Origin: Tautonia plasticadhaerens
GTDB taxonomy: Bacteria > Planctomycetota > Planctomycetia > Isosphaerales > Isosphaeraceae
DNA: 64,000 nt
Direction of reading: 5' to 3'
NCBI RefSeq assembly: GCF_007752535.1
Contig: NZ_CP036426.1
Span: 7,688,001 to 7,752,000, forward strand
The position numbers and the translations under genes were made by a program. Shown here piece after piece: positions 18,195 through 25,810 of the stretch (position 1 is the first letter of the stretch; the number at the start of each line of letters is the position of its first letter). The notes beneath the pieces are model-generated. The model did no database searches, had not been told where the DNA came from, and saw nothing but the letters and a program-made list of their open reading frames with translations.

Positions 18195-18896
18195 TCAGGG
18201 CGCCCGCCCCCCGGCGTCGAGCCGGGGGACGAGCGTCTCCCGGACCCAGTCTCGAAGCTCGATCGCCCAGCGAAGCTCCCCGTCGGGGGCGTCCCGGTAG
18301 ACGCGGTCGGCGATCTCCTCCGCCGACAGGAACGGGAATCCGACCGATCGCCCGACCTCGCGATAGCGACGCCCTCGGCCGGGCCGATCCGGGGCCAGGA
18401 TCTGGAATCGTCGCTCGGTGGCGACCCAGACCTCCGGCACTCCCAGGCGCCGATAGACCTCGATCGCCCGGGTCACGTCGTGGCTGTAGACGACCTCGAC
18501 GGCCAGGTCGGGCGGCGGGTCGGCCCGCAGGTCGACCTCCCGCTTCCCCCGGATCGTCGGCTCGTTGGCGAGGTAATAGGTGTGGTCTCCCTCCACGCCC
18601 CCTCGTCGGCTCCGCCGCTTCCAGGTCGTCGAGGCCGTCGGGCGATACGGGATCCCGCACCCGACGGCGACCTCGTGGACCAGGCGATTGAGCCGCTCCT
18701 TGCGCTCCTCGTGCGGGAGGGAGGGGGTCATCAGCAGCAGGCTCCCGTCGAGGTAGACCATCCTCGGGACGCCCGAATCGCCCCGCTGGCGGAGGAGCCG
18801 GAGGTAGAAGGGCCAGTCGACCGGGGTCGGCCATTCGTACCACTCGTCGACGAGCGGCGCCTCGATCTCCCGGGTGCGATCGGAGACGCTCATCAT
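18195..18896 (-). CDS. Uma2-family (DUF820) putative restriction-endonuclease-fold protein
   Basis: 233 aa. Start at 18896 (or 18893) is preceded by GGGAGA. Uma2 proteins share a PD-(D/E)XK nuclease fold; many copies occur in planctomycetes and cyanobacteria and their role is not settled. Seen here: MVYLDGSLLLMTPSLPHEE near residue 46 (glycine/His region), EVDLRADPPPDLAVEVVYSHD near 125 (acidic residues of the fold), and IEVYRRLGVPEVWVATERRF. The usual Lys before the Y...GVPE block is not obvious (TRAIEVYRRLGV), so catalysis is uncertain. It ends 18 bases from the convergent plsC-like gene. A second, frameshifted Uma2 gene lies at 29589. Confidence 0.87.
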   Translation of the reverse strand: MMSVSDRTREIEAPLVDEWYEWPTPVDWPFYLRLLRQRGDSGVPRMVYLDGSLLLMTPSLPHEERKERLNRLVHEVAVGCGIPYRPTASTTWKRRSRRGGVEGDHTYYLANEPTIRGKREVDLRADPPPDLAVEVVYSHDVTRAIEVYRRLGVPEVWVATERRFQILAPDRPGRGRRYREVGRSVGFPFLSAEEIADRVYRDAPDGELRWAIELRDWVRETLVPRLDAGGRAP

Positions 18897-18998
18897 CAGA
18901 TCTCCCTCGCGGCCGAATCCTCGCCCGTCCCCGCCCGATCGATTCTACCCGACGTCCCCCCGTCGCCCAACGCCGGCCCCGAGGCTACAATCGGGGGC

Positions 18999-20519
18999 AT
19001 GAACGTCATCGTCATCGCCTGCAACGGCCTGCACCTGGGATTCCTCGGCCCGTACGGGAACCCCTGGATCGAGACGCCCAACCTCGACCGATTGGCGAGC
19101 GAGGGGGTCGTCTTCGACCACCACTACCCCGAGAACCTGACCACCCTGCCGACCCGGCGGAGCTGGTGGACCGGCCGCTACGGCTTCCACGACCCCGACC
19201 AGGGCTGGACCCCCCTGCGCCCCGACGAGCCGATCCTGCCGGACCTGCTCTACGACCGGGGGGTCCGGTCGGCCCTCATCTCCGACGTCCCGATGCTCCG
19301 GCAGGCCGGGCACGGCTTCGGCAGGGGGTTCGACGAGGTCGTCTGGATCCGGGGGCAGGGCTACGACCCCTACATCCTCCCGGATGACCCCCGGGCCTCG
19401 GGCGTCTCGCTCGACGACGAGCCCGGCCTGAGGCTGCCCCCCGAGGACGACCCCGACCGGGAGCTCTGGACCCTCCGCTGGGAGCAGTACCTCCGCAACC
19501 GGGCCGCCCTGGGGCTCGACACCGAGGAGAACGCCGGATCCGGCCGGGCCGTCCGGGCGGCGATCGACTGGCTGGAACGGTCGCAGGACGAGCCGGGGCC
19601 CTTCGCCCTCTGGCTCGACCTGTTCGGCCCCCACGGCCCCTGGGATCCCCCCGCCGCCGACCGGGACCGCTACGTCAGCGTCGAGCCCGACGACTTCGAG
19701 GCCGGCGAGGAAGGGGACCTCGACGAGCCCGACGACGAGGAGGGGAGGGAGGCCGAGGCCGAGGACCTGTTCGTCGAGGACGTCCCCGTCCTGATCGACG
19801 TGCCGCCGGGCCCGGTCGGCGACGTGATCTCCGAGGAGGAACTGTTCCGGCTCCGACGCACCTACGCCGGGTCCGTCACCGCGCTGGACCGCCAGATCGG
19901 CCACCTGTTCGACGCCCTCCGACGCCTCGGCCGCCTGGACGACACGCTCGTCGTCTTCACCTCCGACCAGGGGGAGCCGCTCGGCGAGCACGGCTTCGTC
20001 CGACGCTTCCGGCCCTGGCTGCACGAGGAGCTGGTGCACACCCCCCTGATCGTCCGCCTGCCCGGCGCCGAGCACGGGGGCAAGCGGCACCAGGCGATCG
20101 TCCAGTCGGTCGACCTGCTGCCGACGATCCTCTCGGCCCTCGACCCCGGCGCCCCGGCGGCCGACCCCGACCGCCCCGCTCCCCACGGCCGGGACCTGCT
20201 CGAACTGATCCGGGGCAAGGCCACCAAGTTCCGGGACTTCGCCTGCATGGGCATGGACGTGGAGGAGTTCGCGCTCCGGACCCACTACTGGCACCTCGTC
20301 GTGCCGATCGAGGCCGACCCCGACGACCCCCCCCGGTCCGTCGAGCTGTACCGCAAGCCCGAGGACCGCTGGGAGCAGAACGACGAGGCCGCCCGCCACC
20401 CCGACCTGATCGAGCACCTCGAGCTCGTCCTGCGCCGCTTCGTCGCCGCCGTCGAGCGCGACGACCTCTCCCAGGCCCTCCCCCTCCGGGAGCTGGCCCT
20501 CTTCCCCCCCCAGGTCTGA
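18999..20519 (+). CDS. Sulfatase-fold (alkaline phosphatase superfamily) enzyme with atypical nucleophile
   Basis: 506 aa, cytoplasmic (no signal peptide). Sulfatase architecture is clear: a first strand MNVIVIACNGLHLGFLGPYG, TPNLDRLASEGVVFDHHY, a nucleophile-region TTLPTRRSWWTGR, a metal-site VVFTSDQGEPLGEHG near residue 321 and HEELVHTPLIVRLPG. Two positions depart from the family. The formylglycine-precursor C/S of C/S-X-P-X-R is Thr49 (T-L-P-T-R), and the first metal-binding Asp pair is Asn9-Gly10. Thr is the nucleophile in phosphodiesterases and phosphoethanolamine transferases of the superfamily, so a phosphatase or transferase role, or loss of activity, is possible. An acidic insertion lies around residues 230-265. 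TACAAT at 18986 would give an almost leaderless mRNA. Confidence 0.85.
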   Translation: MNVIVIACNGLHLGFLGPYGNPWIETPNLDRLASEGVVFDHHYPENLTTLPTRRSWWTGRYGFHDPDQGWTPLRPDEPILPDLLYDRGVRSALISDVPMLRQAGHGFGRGFDEVVWIRGQGYDPYILPDDPRASGVSLDDEPGLRLPPEDDPDRELWTLRWEQYLRNRAALGLDTEENAGSGRAVRAAIDWLERSQDEPGPFALWLDLFGPHGPWDPPAADRDRYVSVEPDDFEAGEEGDLDEPDDEEGREAEAEDLFVEDVPVLIDVPPGPVGDVISEEELFRLRRTYAGSVTALDRQIGHLFDALRRLGRLDDTLVVFTSDQGEPLGEHGFVRRFRPWLHEELVHTPLIVRLPGAEHGGKRHQAIVQSVDLLPTILSALDPGAPAADPDRPAPHGRDLLELIRGKATKFRDFACMGMDVEEFALRTHYWHLVVPIEADPDDPPRSVELYRKPEDRWEQNDEAARHPDLIEHLELVLRRFVAAVERDDLSQALPLRELALFPPQV

Positions 20520-20584
20520 TCCCAAGCGGGGCCGGGCGGCCGACTTCCCCCGACCCGGGGCCCGGCCCCTCGCGCGACGCGAAG

Positions 20585-20625
20585 GGCCCCCGAGTCCTCC
20601 CGGGGTCGGGGGTGACTCGGGGGCC
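20585..20625. terminator. Hairpin between convergent genes
   Basis: A 12-bp perfect stem (GGCCCCCGAGTC at 20585-20596, GACTCGGGGGCC at 20614-20625) around a 17-base loop, between the sulfatase-like gene (stop 20519, plus) and the CsrA-like gene (stop 20665, minus). No T-tract, so termination is inferred from the stem and its location. Confidence 0.55.
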
Positions 20626-20664
20626 TCGGAGATACGGTCGGGTTGCCCGGCGATCGAGCCGGGG

Positions 20665-20967
20665 TCAATCCGGCTGGGGAACGAGCAGGGCCGGGACGGC
20701 CCCGGACTCCGGCTCGACCTCGACGACCGCCTCGGCGACGATCGGGGCCGGGGGGGCGAGGTCGCCCGCGGCGGCCGGCCTCGGCGTGGTCACCCGGCGC
20801 TCGGGGCGGCGGATCTCGAAGTTGCGGGCCGAGTCGTCGAAGGCGAGGTTGGCGCGGCTCGCCGAGCCGGCGACGGCCTGGATGTCGTAGACCCGCAGCC
20901 GGATCACGTCTCCGGAGCGATGGATGATCTCGATCCACTGACCTTCTTTGCGCTTGAGGACGAGCAT
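20665..20967 (-). CDS. CsrA-like RNA-binding regulator with C-terminal extension
   Basis: 100 aa from the ATG at 20967, which has GAAGGAAG 6 bases upstream. Residues 1-55 match the CsrA fold: MLVLKRKEGQWIEI at the start, IRLRVYDIQ in the middle, and ARNFEIRRPER at the end, placing an Arg where CsrA Arg44 contacts RNA. It differs from typical CsrA by a few inserted residues in the first loop (IIHRSGD) and by a Pro/Ala-rich, acidic 40-residue tail. CsrA proteins bind GGA motifs in mRNA leaders to control translation. It is the last gene of a three-gene leftward operon behind a sigma factor, an unusual partnership. The canonical GVNAPKE loop is replaced, so targets may differ. Confidence 0.8.
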   Translation of the reverse strand: MLVLKRKEGQWIEIIHRSGDVIRLRVYDIQAVAGSASRANLAFDDSARNFEIRRPERRVTTPRPAAAGDLAPPAPIVAEAVVEVEPESGAVPALLVPQPD

Positions 20968-21125
20968 CGTTTCTTCCTTCTCGTTGATTCGTTCGGTGCC
21001 AGTTCGTGGATGCCAGGTGCGGAGGCGTTCGTTCGATTGTTCAATCGCTCGGATCAATCATTCAACACGGACGCAGATTTCGACGTTCGGACTTCAGCAG
21101 GGGCGGTGGGGTCGGGCAGGGCTGG

Positions 21126-21749
21126 TCAGGCGCTGAGGGCGCGCCGGGGGCGGCCCCGGCGTCGGGGGGCGGGGGGCAGCGGGCGGGTGCCCGGGGCCCA
21201 GGTGCCGCCGAGCATGGCGAGCGCCTCGAGGTGGATGTAGGTGATCCTCGAGGGGGAGAAGCCGAGGCATCGGGCGACCTCGGCGTGGGTGCTCCCCTGG
21301 ACGTAGATCAGGCGGCAGACCTCGGCGTGCTGCCTCGGCAGCTTGCGGAGCCAGCCCTCGACCGCCTCGGCCGCCTCCAGCTCGTCGCCGACCCGGTGGC
21401 GGGCGACGGCCATCTCCTCGACCAGCGGCAGGCTCGCCGGCAGGCCGTCGGCGCCGCAGTGGCACTCGTGCTTGGCCCGGGAGAGGTGCTCGCGGCGGGT
21501 GTCCTGCAGGCCCCCCCAGATGCGCTGGCGGGCGAAGGTGGAGAACTTCACCTCACGCTCGGGCTCGAACGCCCGGGCCGCCTCGACCAGGGCGAGGCAG
21601 GCGGCCGACTCGAACTCCTCCCAGATGTCCGGCAATTGTTCCTTGAACGGCTTGGCCAGCGACCTCGCCATGGGCAGGTACTTGACCGCCAGCCGCTGCT
21701 GATCCTCCGTCAGCGGCTCTCGCTCCTTGCGCGTCTGCTCCGGGTGCAC
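21126..21749 (-). CDS. Sigma-70 family RNA polymerase sigma factor
   Basis: 207 aa, GTG start at 21749 with GGAGAG 6 bases upstream. Region 2: LAVKYLPMARSLAKPFKEQL, DIWEEFESAACLALVEAARA, then FEPEREVKFSTFARQRIWGG, the classic region 2.2-2.4 pattern found in SigB/SigF/FliA-like and RpoD-like factors rather than in ECF factors. Region 4: LRKLPRQHAEVCRLIYVQGS followed by the helix-turn-helix THAEVARCLGFSPSRITYIH. A Cys/His-rich spot (KHECHCG) lies between the domains and could be a redox- or metal-sensitive linker (inference). It is the middle gene of the operon with the CsrA-like gene 158 bases downstream. Confidence 0.87.
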   Translation of the reverse strand: MHPEQTRKEREPLTEDQQRLAVKYLPMARSLAKPFKEQLPDIWEEFESAACLALVEAARAFEPEREVKFSTFARQRIWGGLQDTRREHLSRAKHECHCGADGLPASLPLVEEMAVARHRVGDELEAAEAVEGWLRKLPRQHAEVCRLIYVQGSTHAEVARCLGFSPSRITYIHLEALAMLGGTWAPGTRPLPPAPRRRGRPRRALSA

Positions 21750-21809
21750 GGCGTCTCTCCGATGGGTGTTCGCCCCAAGATGTCATCCCAAGATTCACGC
21801 ATTTTGTCT

Positions 21810-22172
21810 TTAATTTAATTCGATCTGATCGACGCCCGCCGGCGGGCGGCCCAGCAGGGCCCTCGCCTCGACGCGGTTGGCCCTCAGGTGTGCCAGCACG
21901 GCCGATCGCCTCAGCCGCGCCCGCTCCAACTGCGCCATCGCCAGGGCGGCGTTGCACCCCGGCTCCCCCAGGTACGCCCAGGCCCGTCGGCACTGGCCTC
22001 GCACCCGATCCAGCTCCGCGAGGAGCCGTTCGTTCTCCCGGACCAGGCGGACCAGCCGCCCGAACTCGTCCCCGGTGGATTGCCCGGCCCGCCCCTCGCC
22101 ATCGAGGACGTCGCCGTGCCCTGCCCCCTCGGCCGCGAGGCCGACGAAGCCGTCGAATGATGTGATCGCCAT
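21810..22172 (-). CDS. Unknown 120-aa protein, first gene of the sigma/CsrA-like operon
   Basis: ATG at 22172 gives MAITSFDGFVGLAAEG then a Glu/Arg-rich helical stretch EFGRLVRLVRENERLLAELD that may form a coiled coil, and CRRAWAYLGEPGCNAALAMA and LRRSAVLAHLRANRVEARAL. An in-frame ATG-ATG at 22250 would add 26 residues. No family is recognised. It is all-helical in appearance, and its stop (overlapping TTAATTTAATT) is 60 bases before the sigma factor start. Being the first gene behind a strong promoter, it could be a regulator or partner of the sigma factor, but that is only context. Ribosome-binding signal is weak for the chosen start. Confidence 0.55.
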   Translation of the reverse strand: MAITSFDGFVGLAAEGAGHGDVLDGEGRAGQSTGDEFGRLVRLVRENERLLAELDRVRGQCRRAWAYLGEPGCNAALAMAQLERARLRRSAVLAHLRANRVEARALLGRPPAGVDQIELN

Positions 22173-22279
22173 CTTGGTGTGTTCCGATGAGCTCGGTTGC
22201 CAGCTTCGGCAATTCTCGCGGGTCGCGTCGGCCGCCTCTGCGCTCATCATCGAGTTCGCATCGACCTCACGCCCGCACG

Positions 22280-22326
22280 CTCACCTCCTTGCACTTTTAG
22301 TATGAACCGGGATTCCGGACCGTCAA
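22280..22326 (-). promoter_or_regulatory. Promoter and strong Shine-Dalgarno of the leftward sigma/CsrA-like operon
   Basis: Reading leftward: an A-rich upstream tract, TTGACG (22326-22321), a 16-base spacer, CATACT (22304-22299; TACTAA with an 18-base spacer is an alternative), then AAGGAGGTGA (22290-22281). The SD is followed after 2 bases by GTG-CGG-GCG-TGA, a four-codon reading frame, not by the annotated gene, whose start is 108 bases further. The arrangement suggests a regulated leader. The sequence is far more A/T-rich than its surroundings (22290-22440). Confidence 0.6.
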
Positions 22327-22614
22327 GGAAAACTTTGCCGATTAGGAGCTTTTTTTGTCCGATCAACGATCCGATATCCCAACTTGGCGTCCTTCTGCGG
22401 CCATCATCGCCTTGTTTTTCCTTGCATGAGGAGATCTACGACGCCCCTCGGCGGAAGTCTCCGCGGGATCGAAAAAATCCGGATGATCCGTCGCAATCGC
22501 CCCGACCCCGGGGGCGGGCACCCCGCCAGGCCCCCTGGTGGGGTGGGGGTGGATACAATGTCCCGGGGCCGACCCGGTCGGGGCGGCCGGCCGGGGTTCC
22601 GGAGGCGAGGGGCG

Positions 22615-23817
22615 ATGGGGAGACGGAGCGGGGCAGGCGGCCCGGGGAGTCGGCCGGGGGGCCCGGGGCCCTCGGGGCCGGACCTCGACCCGGGCTGGGT
22701 CGATCGGGCCCGGCGGGCCATGCTCCTCTGGTTCGACCGCGAGGGGAGGGCCGGGCTCCCCTGGAGGCTCGACCGGGACCCGTACAAGGTGCTCGTCGCC
22801 GAGGTCATGCTCGTGCAGACGACCGTGACCGCGGTCGGGCCCTTCTTCTCCCGGTTCGTCGCCCGGTTCCCGACGGCCGAGGCGCTCGCCTCGGCCGACG
22901 AGGCCGACGTGCTCAAGGCCTGGGAGGGCCTGGGCTACTACCGGAGGGCCCGGCTGCTCCAGGCCGCCGCCCGGGCCCTCGTCGAGCGACACGGGGGCCG
23001 GGTCCCCGAGGACCCCGGGGCGATCCGGGCCCTCCCCGGGGTCGGCCGCTACATCGCCGGGGCCGTCTCCTCGATCGCCTTCGACCTGCCCGAGCCGATC
23101 CTGGAAGCGAACACCCAGCGCGTCCTGGCCCGATGGCTCTCCTGGCCGGAGGACGTCCGATCGACCCGGTCCCAGGCCAGGCTCTGGGAGGCCGCCGCCC
23201 GGCTCGTCCCCCCCGAGGGGGCCGGCCGGTTCAACCAGGCGATGATGGACCTCGGGGCGACCATCTGCACCCCCCGGGCCCCGCGCTGCCTGGCCTGCCC
23301 CGCGGCCGACCTCTGCCTCGCCCGACGGGAGGGGCTCCAGGACGACCTGCCCCGGCGGTCGACCCCCACCCCCCCCCTGGAGGTCTCCGAGGACTGCGTC
23401 CTCGCCCTCGACGGCCTCGGCCGGCTGCTCGTCGTCCGGCGCTCCCCCGGCCGCCTCTGGGAGCACTTCTACGAGTTCCCGACCGTCCACCTCTCGGGCG
23501 CCGACCCCGCCGGACGGGGGCCCGGGGGCGGCGACCCGGAGGATCTCGGCCCTCGCCTCCGGGAGCTGACCGGCGTCTCCCTCCGGATCGGCCCGGTCGT
23601 CCGGGCGATCCGGTACGGGGTGACGAAGCACCGGGTCACCCTGGGGGCCCGGGTCGCCTCCCCGGTCGGGGGCGAGCCGAGGCCCGGCCCCGGCCTCTCG
23701 GCCGTCGAATGGCTGTCCCCGGAGGCGCTCGACGGGCTCCCCCGCACTGGGGCCACCCGTCGCCTCTCGGCCTGGGCCGCCGCAAACCCCGAGGCCCTCC
23801 AGCTCCCGACTCCCTGA
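22615..23817 (+). CDS. mutY: A/G-specific adenine glycosylase
   Basis: 400 aa base-excision DNA glycosylase that removes adenine mispaired with 8-oxoG. Start at 22615 has GGAGGCGAGGGG just upstream. The EndoIII fold: LPWRLDRDPYKVLVAEVMLV (catalytic Glu about 63), LKAWEGLGYYRRARLLQAA, HhH motif ALPGVGRYIAGAV near 140, then ILEANTQRVLAR, and FNQAMMDLGATIC. The [4Fe-4S] loop is C218-X6-C225-X2-C228-X5-C234. The C-terminal NUDIX-like domain that reads 8-oxoG starts near 258 (CVLALDGLGRLLVVRRS) and includes LWEHFYEFPTVHL. The catalytic Asp of E. coli MutY (ILDGN) is Glu164 here, and QQTQ is VQTT. TACAAT lies at 22554. Confidence 0.9.
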   Translation: MGRRSGAGGPGSRPGGPGPSGPDLDPGWVDRARRAMLLWFDREGRAGLPWRLDRDPYKVLVAEVMLVQTTVTAVGPFFSRFVARFPTAEALASADEADVLKAWEGLGYYRRARLLQAAARALVERHGGRVPEDPGAIRALPGVGRYIAGAVSSIAFDLPEPILEANTQRVLARWLSWPEDVRSTRSQARLWEAAARLVPPEGAGRFNQAMMDLGATICTPRAPRCLACPAADLCLARREGLQDDLPRRSTPTPPLEVSEDCVLALDGLGRLLVVRRSPGRLWEHFYEFPTVHLSGADPAGRGPGGGDPEDLGPRLRELTGVSLRIGPVVRAIRYGVTKHRVTLGARVASPVGGEPRPGPGLSAVEWLSPEALDGLPRTGATRRLSAWAAANPEALQLPTP

Positions 23818-23837
23818 CCCGGGGCCACCTCGGACTG

Positions 23838-23880
23838 CGTCCCCGACCCCTCCTCGGGGCCCGAGGAGAGGTCGGGGACG
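23838..23880. terminator. Bidirectional terminator-type hairpin
   Basis: Between the convergent mutY (stop 23817) and asparaginase (stop 23890) genes. Left arm CGTCCCCGACC then CTCCTCGG; right arm CCGAGGAG then GGTCGGGGACG ending at 23880, with one unpaired base on each side and a GGC loop: about 19 base pairs. No T-tract on either side. Confidence 0.65.
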
Positions 23881-23889
23881 GTGGCCGGA

Positions 23890-24930
23890 TCACTCGAAGA
23901 TCGGGACGCAGTCGACCATCTTCGCCTCGTTGCCGTCGTGGACGGCCATGCTCGCCCCGCCGACCATGTTGGCGCCGGCGTACTGGCCGTCCTTGGAGAC
24001 GGCGTAGAAGGTCACCCCGTAGTTCGGCCGGCCGCCCTCCCCGCGGTACCGGGGGTTGCGGCTGGTGACGTCGGCGATGTGCTTCAGGGCGGCGACCAGG
24101 GCGTCCTTGACCTGCTTGCCCCGGCGCATCTCGTCGACGATCAGGTAGCTGGCGCAGTTGAGCAGGTTGATCTCCCCCAGGCCGGTCGAGCCGCAGGAGC
24201 CGACCGCGTTGTCCAGGTAGAGGCCGGCCCCCAGGATCGGGGAGTCCCCCACCCGGCCCGGGATCTTCATCCCCCAGCCGGAGGTGGTGGTCACGCAGCC
24301 GAGGTCGCCGTGCGTGTCCAGCGCCGAGACGTGGATCGTGCCCGTGGTCAGGTCGGTCGCCTCGGCCCGGATGTTGGCGGCCACCTCCTCGGGGGGCGCG
24401 GGGACCCAGTAGCCCCCCTGCTGCTCCTTGGCCCTGAGCCAGATCTGCCGGGCCTCGTCGGTGAGGAGGTTTTCCTCCTTGAAGCCGTGGGCCAGGGCGA
24501 ACCGCTTGGCCCCCTCGCCGACGAGCAGGACGTGCTTGGTGCGCCGCATCACCAGCCGGGCGACGGCGGCCGGGTGCATGATGTCCCGGATCGAGGCCAC
24601 GGCCCCGGCCGAGTGGGTCGGGCCGTGCATGACGGCCGAGTCCAGCTCGACCACGCCGTCCTCGTTCGGCACGCCGCCGTAGCCGACCGAGTGGTCGTTG
24701 GGATCCGCCTCGACGTGGGCGACCAGCTCGATGGCCGCGTCCAGCGGGTCGGCGCCGCCCCGGATCGACTCCATCGCCTCGTCGAGGTAGGGGAAGCCGT
24801 TGCCGCTGGCGACGATCACGGGGGACTTCGCCCCGGCCGGCTTCTGGGGCATGGCGCCGATCGCCAGGGGGGAGAGCCCGGCGGCGGCGGTCGCGGTCAG
24901 GAACGATCGGCGGTTCAGTCCGTCGGTCAT
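23890..24930 (-). CDS. Tat-exported N4-(beta-N-acetylglucosaminyl)-L-asparaginase
   Basis: 346 aa Ntn-hydrolase (glycosylasparaginase family) that hydrolyses the amide between asparagine and N-acetylglucosamine. Start at 24930 (GGAGCC upstream) gives a Tat signal NRRSFLTATAAAG and an AMPQKPAGAKS cleavage area. The proenzyme cleavage site is at TTGTIHVSALDTHGD near residues 193-207: self-cleavage before Thr would expose the nucleophile Thr of TIHVSA. Surrounding family blocks are GVPNEDGVVELDSAVMHGP, AVARLVMRRTKHVLLVGEGA, TTSGWGMKIPGRVGDSPI and GSCGSTGLGEINLLNCAS. The twin-arginine signal and the periplasmic location fit degradation of glycopeptides. It is a single-gene unit facing mutY. Confidence 0.92.
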   Translation of the reverse strand: MTDGLNRRSFLTATAAAGLSPLAIGAMPQKPAGAKSPVIVASGNGFPYLDEAMESIRGGADPLDAAIELVAHVEADPNDHSVGYGGVPNEDGVVELDSAVMHGPTHSAGAVASIRDIMHPAAVARLVMRRTKHVLLVGEGAKRFALAHGFKEENLLTDEARQIWLRAKEQQGGYWVPAPPEEVAANIRAEATDLTTGTIHVSALDTHGDLGCVTTTSGWGMKIPGRVGDSPILGAGLYLDNAVGSCGSTGLGEINLLNCASYLIVDEMRRGKQVKDALVAALKHIADVTSRNPRYRGEGGRPNYGVTFYAVSKDGQYAGANMVGGASMAVHDGNEAKMVDCVPIFE

Positions 24931-25146
24931 GGGGGGCTCCGTGGGAGGCTCTGCCCTCGGGGCGGAGGGAGACGAGGACACGGGGATGGGGACGCCGGGC
25001 ACCGTGGTGCGGGCCGGGGCGTTCGGGGGCGAGGGGAGGGCCCGAGGATCGGGTCGATCCTTCGGGACCGGACGGCCCCTCCGCGTCAGTGGGGGCGACC
25101 GATCGCCCCGGCCGATCGACCGAGGCCCGACCGCCGGCCGTCCCGG

Positions 25147-25632
25147 TCAATCATCGACGCCCCGCTCCCCGGCGTAGGAGACGACGAACCGGGCCTGCGA
25201 GTCGGACGCGCGGAGGATTTCGATCTCCTGCCCGTCCTCGGTCTTGACCGTGTCTCGCTCCACCGCGGGGAGGACGATCAGCTCGATCAGGAGGTCGCCG
25301 ATCACCCGGGCCGAGACCGACTTCTCGATCGCCGGGCCGTCGCCGATCGAGAAGGCGAGGGTCGCCTCGAACTCCCCGGTCTCGGGGTAGATCGGGCTGC
25401 CGACCGAGCCGTAGGGCTCGATCCGGGCCAGCTCGAGTTCGCCGCCCGGATAGGTGAAGACGACGTCGTTGATCGGTTCGGGGATCTCGTTGATCAGCAG
25501 GACCGAGGCGGCGTAGGAGCCGGGCAGCCTCAGGATGCCCTGGGAGAACCCGACCCCGGCCAGGATCACCAGGAGCAAGGACAGCAGGATGAGCATCCGA
25601 TAGGACTTCGGACGCGAGTCGGCATCGGCCAT
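25147..25632 (-). CDS. Small anchored extracytoplasmic protein, unknown function
   Basis: 161 aa. Start at 25632 has GAGAGGA 9 bases upstream. One transmembrane or signal segment (MLILLSLLLVILAGVGFSQG, residues about 13-32) is followed by a beta-rich domain (ASVLLINEIPEPINDVVFTY, GELELARIEPYG, EATLAFSIGDGPA, ARFVVSYAGERG). No family is recognised. It lies 178 bases downstream of the DUF1559 gene on the same strand, and both are exported, so a joint role at the cell surface is possible. Confidence 0.65.
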   Translation of the reverse strand: MADADSRPKSYRMLILLSLLLVILAGVGFSQGILRLPGSYAASVLLINEIPEPINDVVFTYPGGELELARIEPYGSVGSPIYPETGEFEATLAFSIGDGPAIEKSVSARVIGDLLIELIVLPAVERDTVKTEDGQEIEILRASDSQARFVVSYAGERGVDD

Positions 25633-25810
25633 CGAGGCGTTCCTCTCGAATTCGGTGCGGAGCCGGGGGCACCCGGCCGGGCCTGGGCGGCCCCGACGGG
25701 CCGGGTCGACGCCCCGGCCCGGGTCGTCGGGCCCGGCCGGGGGGCGGGCCGTCCGCCCCCGGGCCCGGGGGCGGACGGGGCCGAGGCGAGGGGATGGCCC
25801 TCGGGATGGC

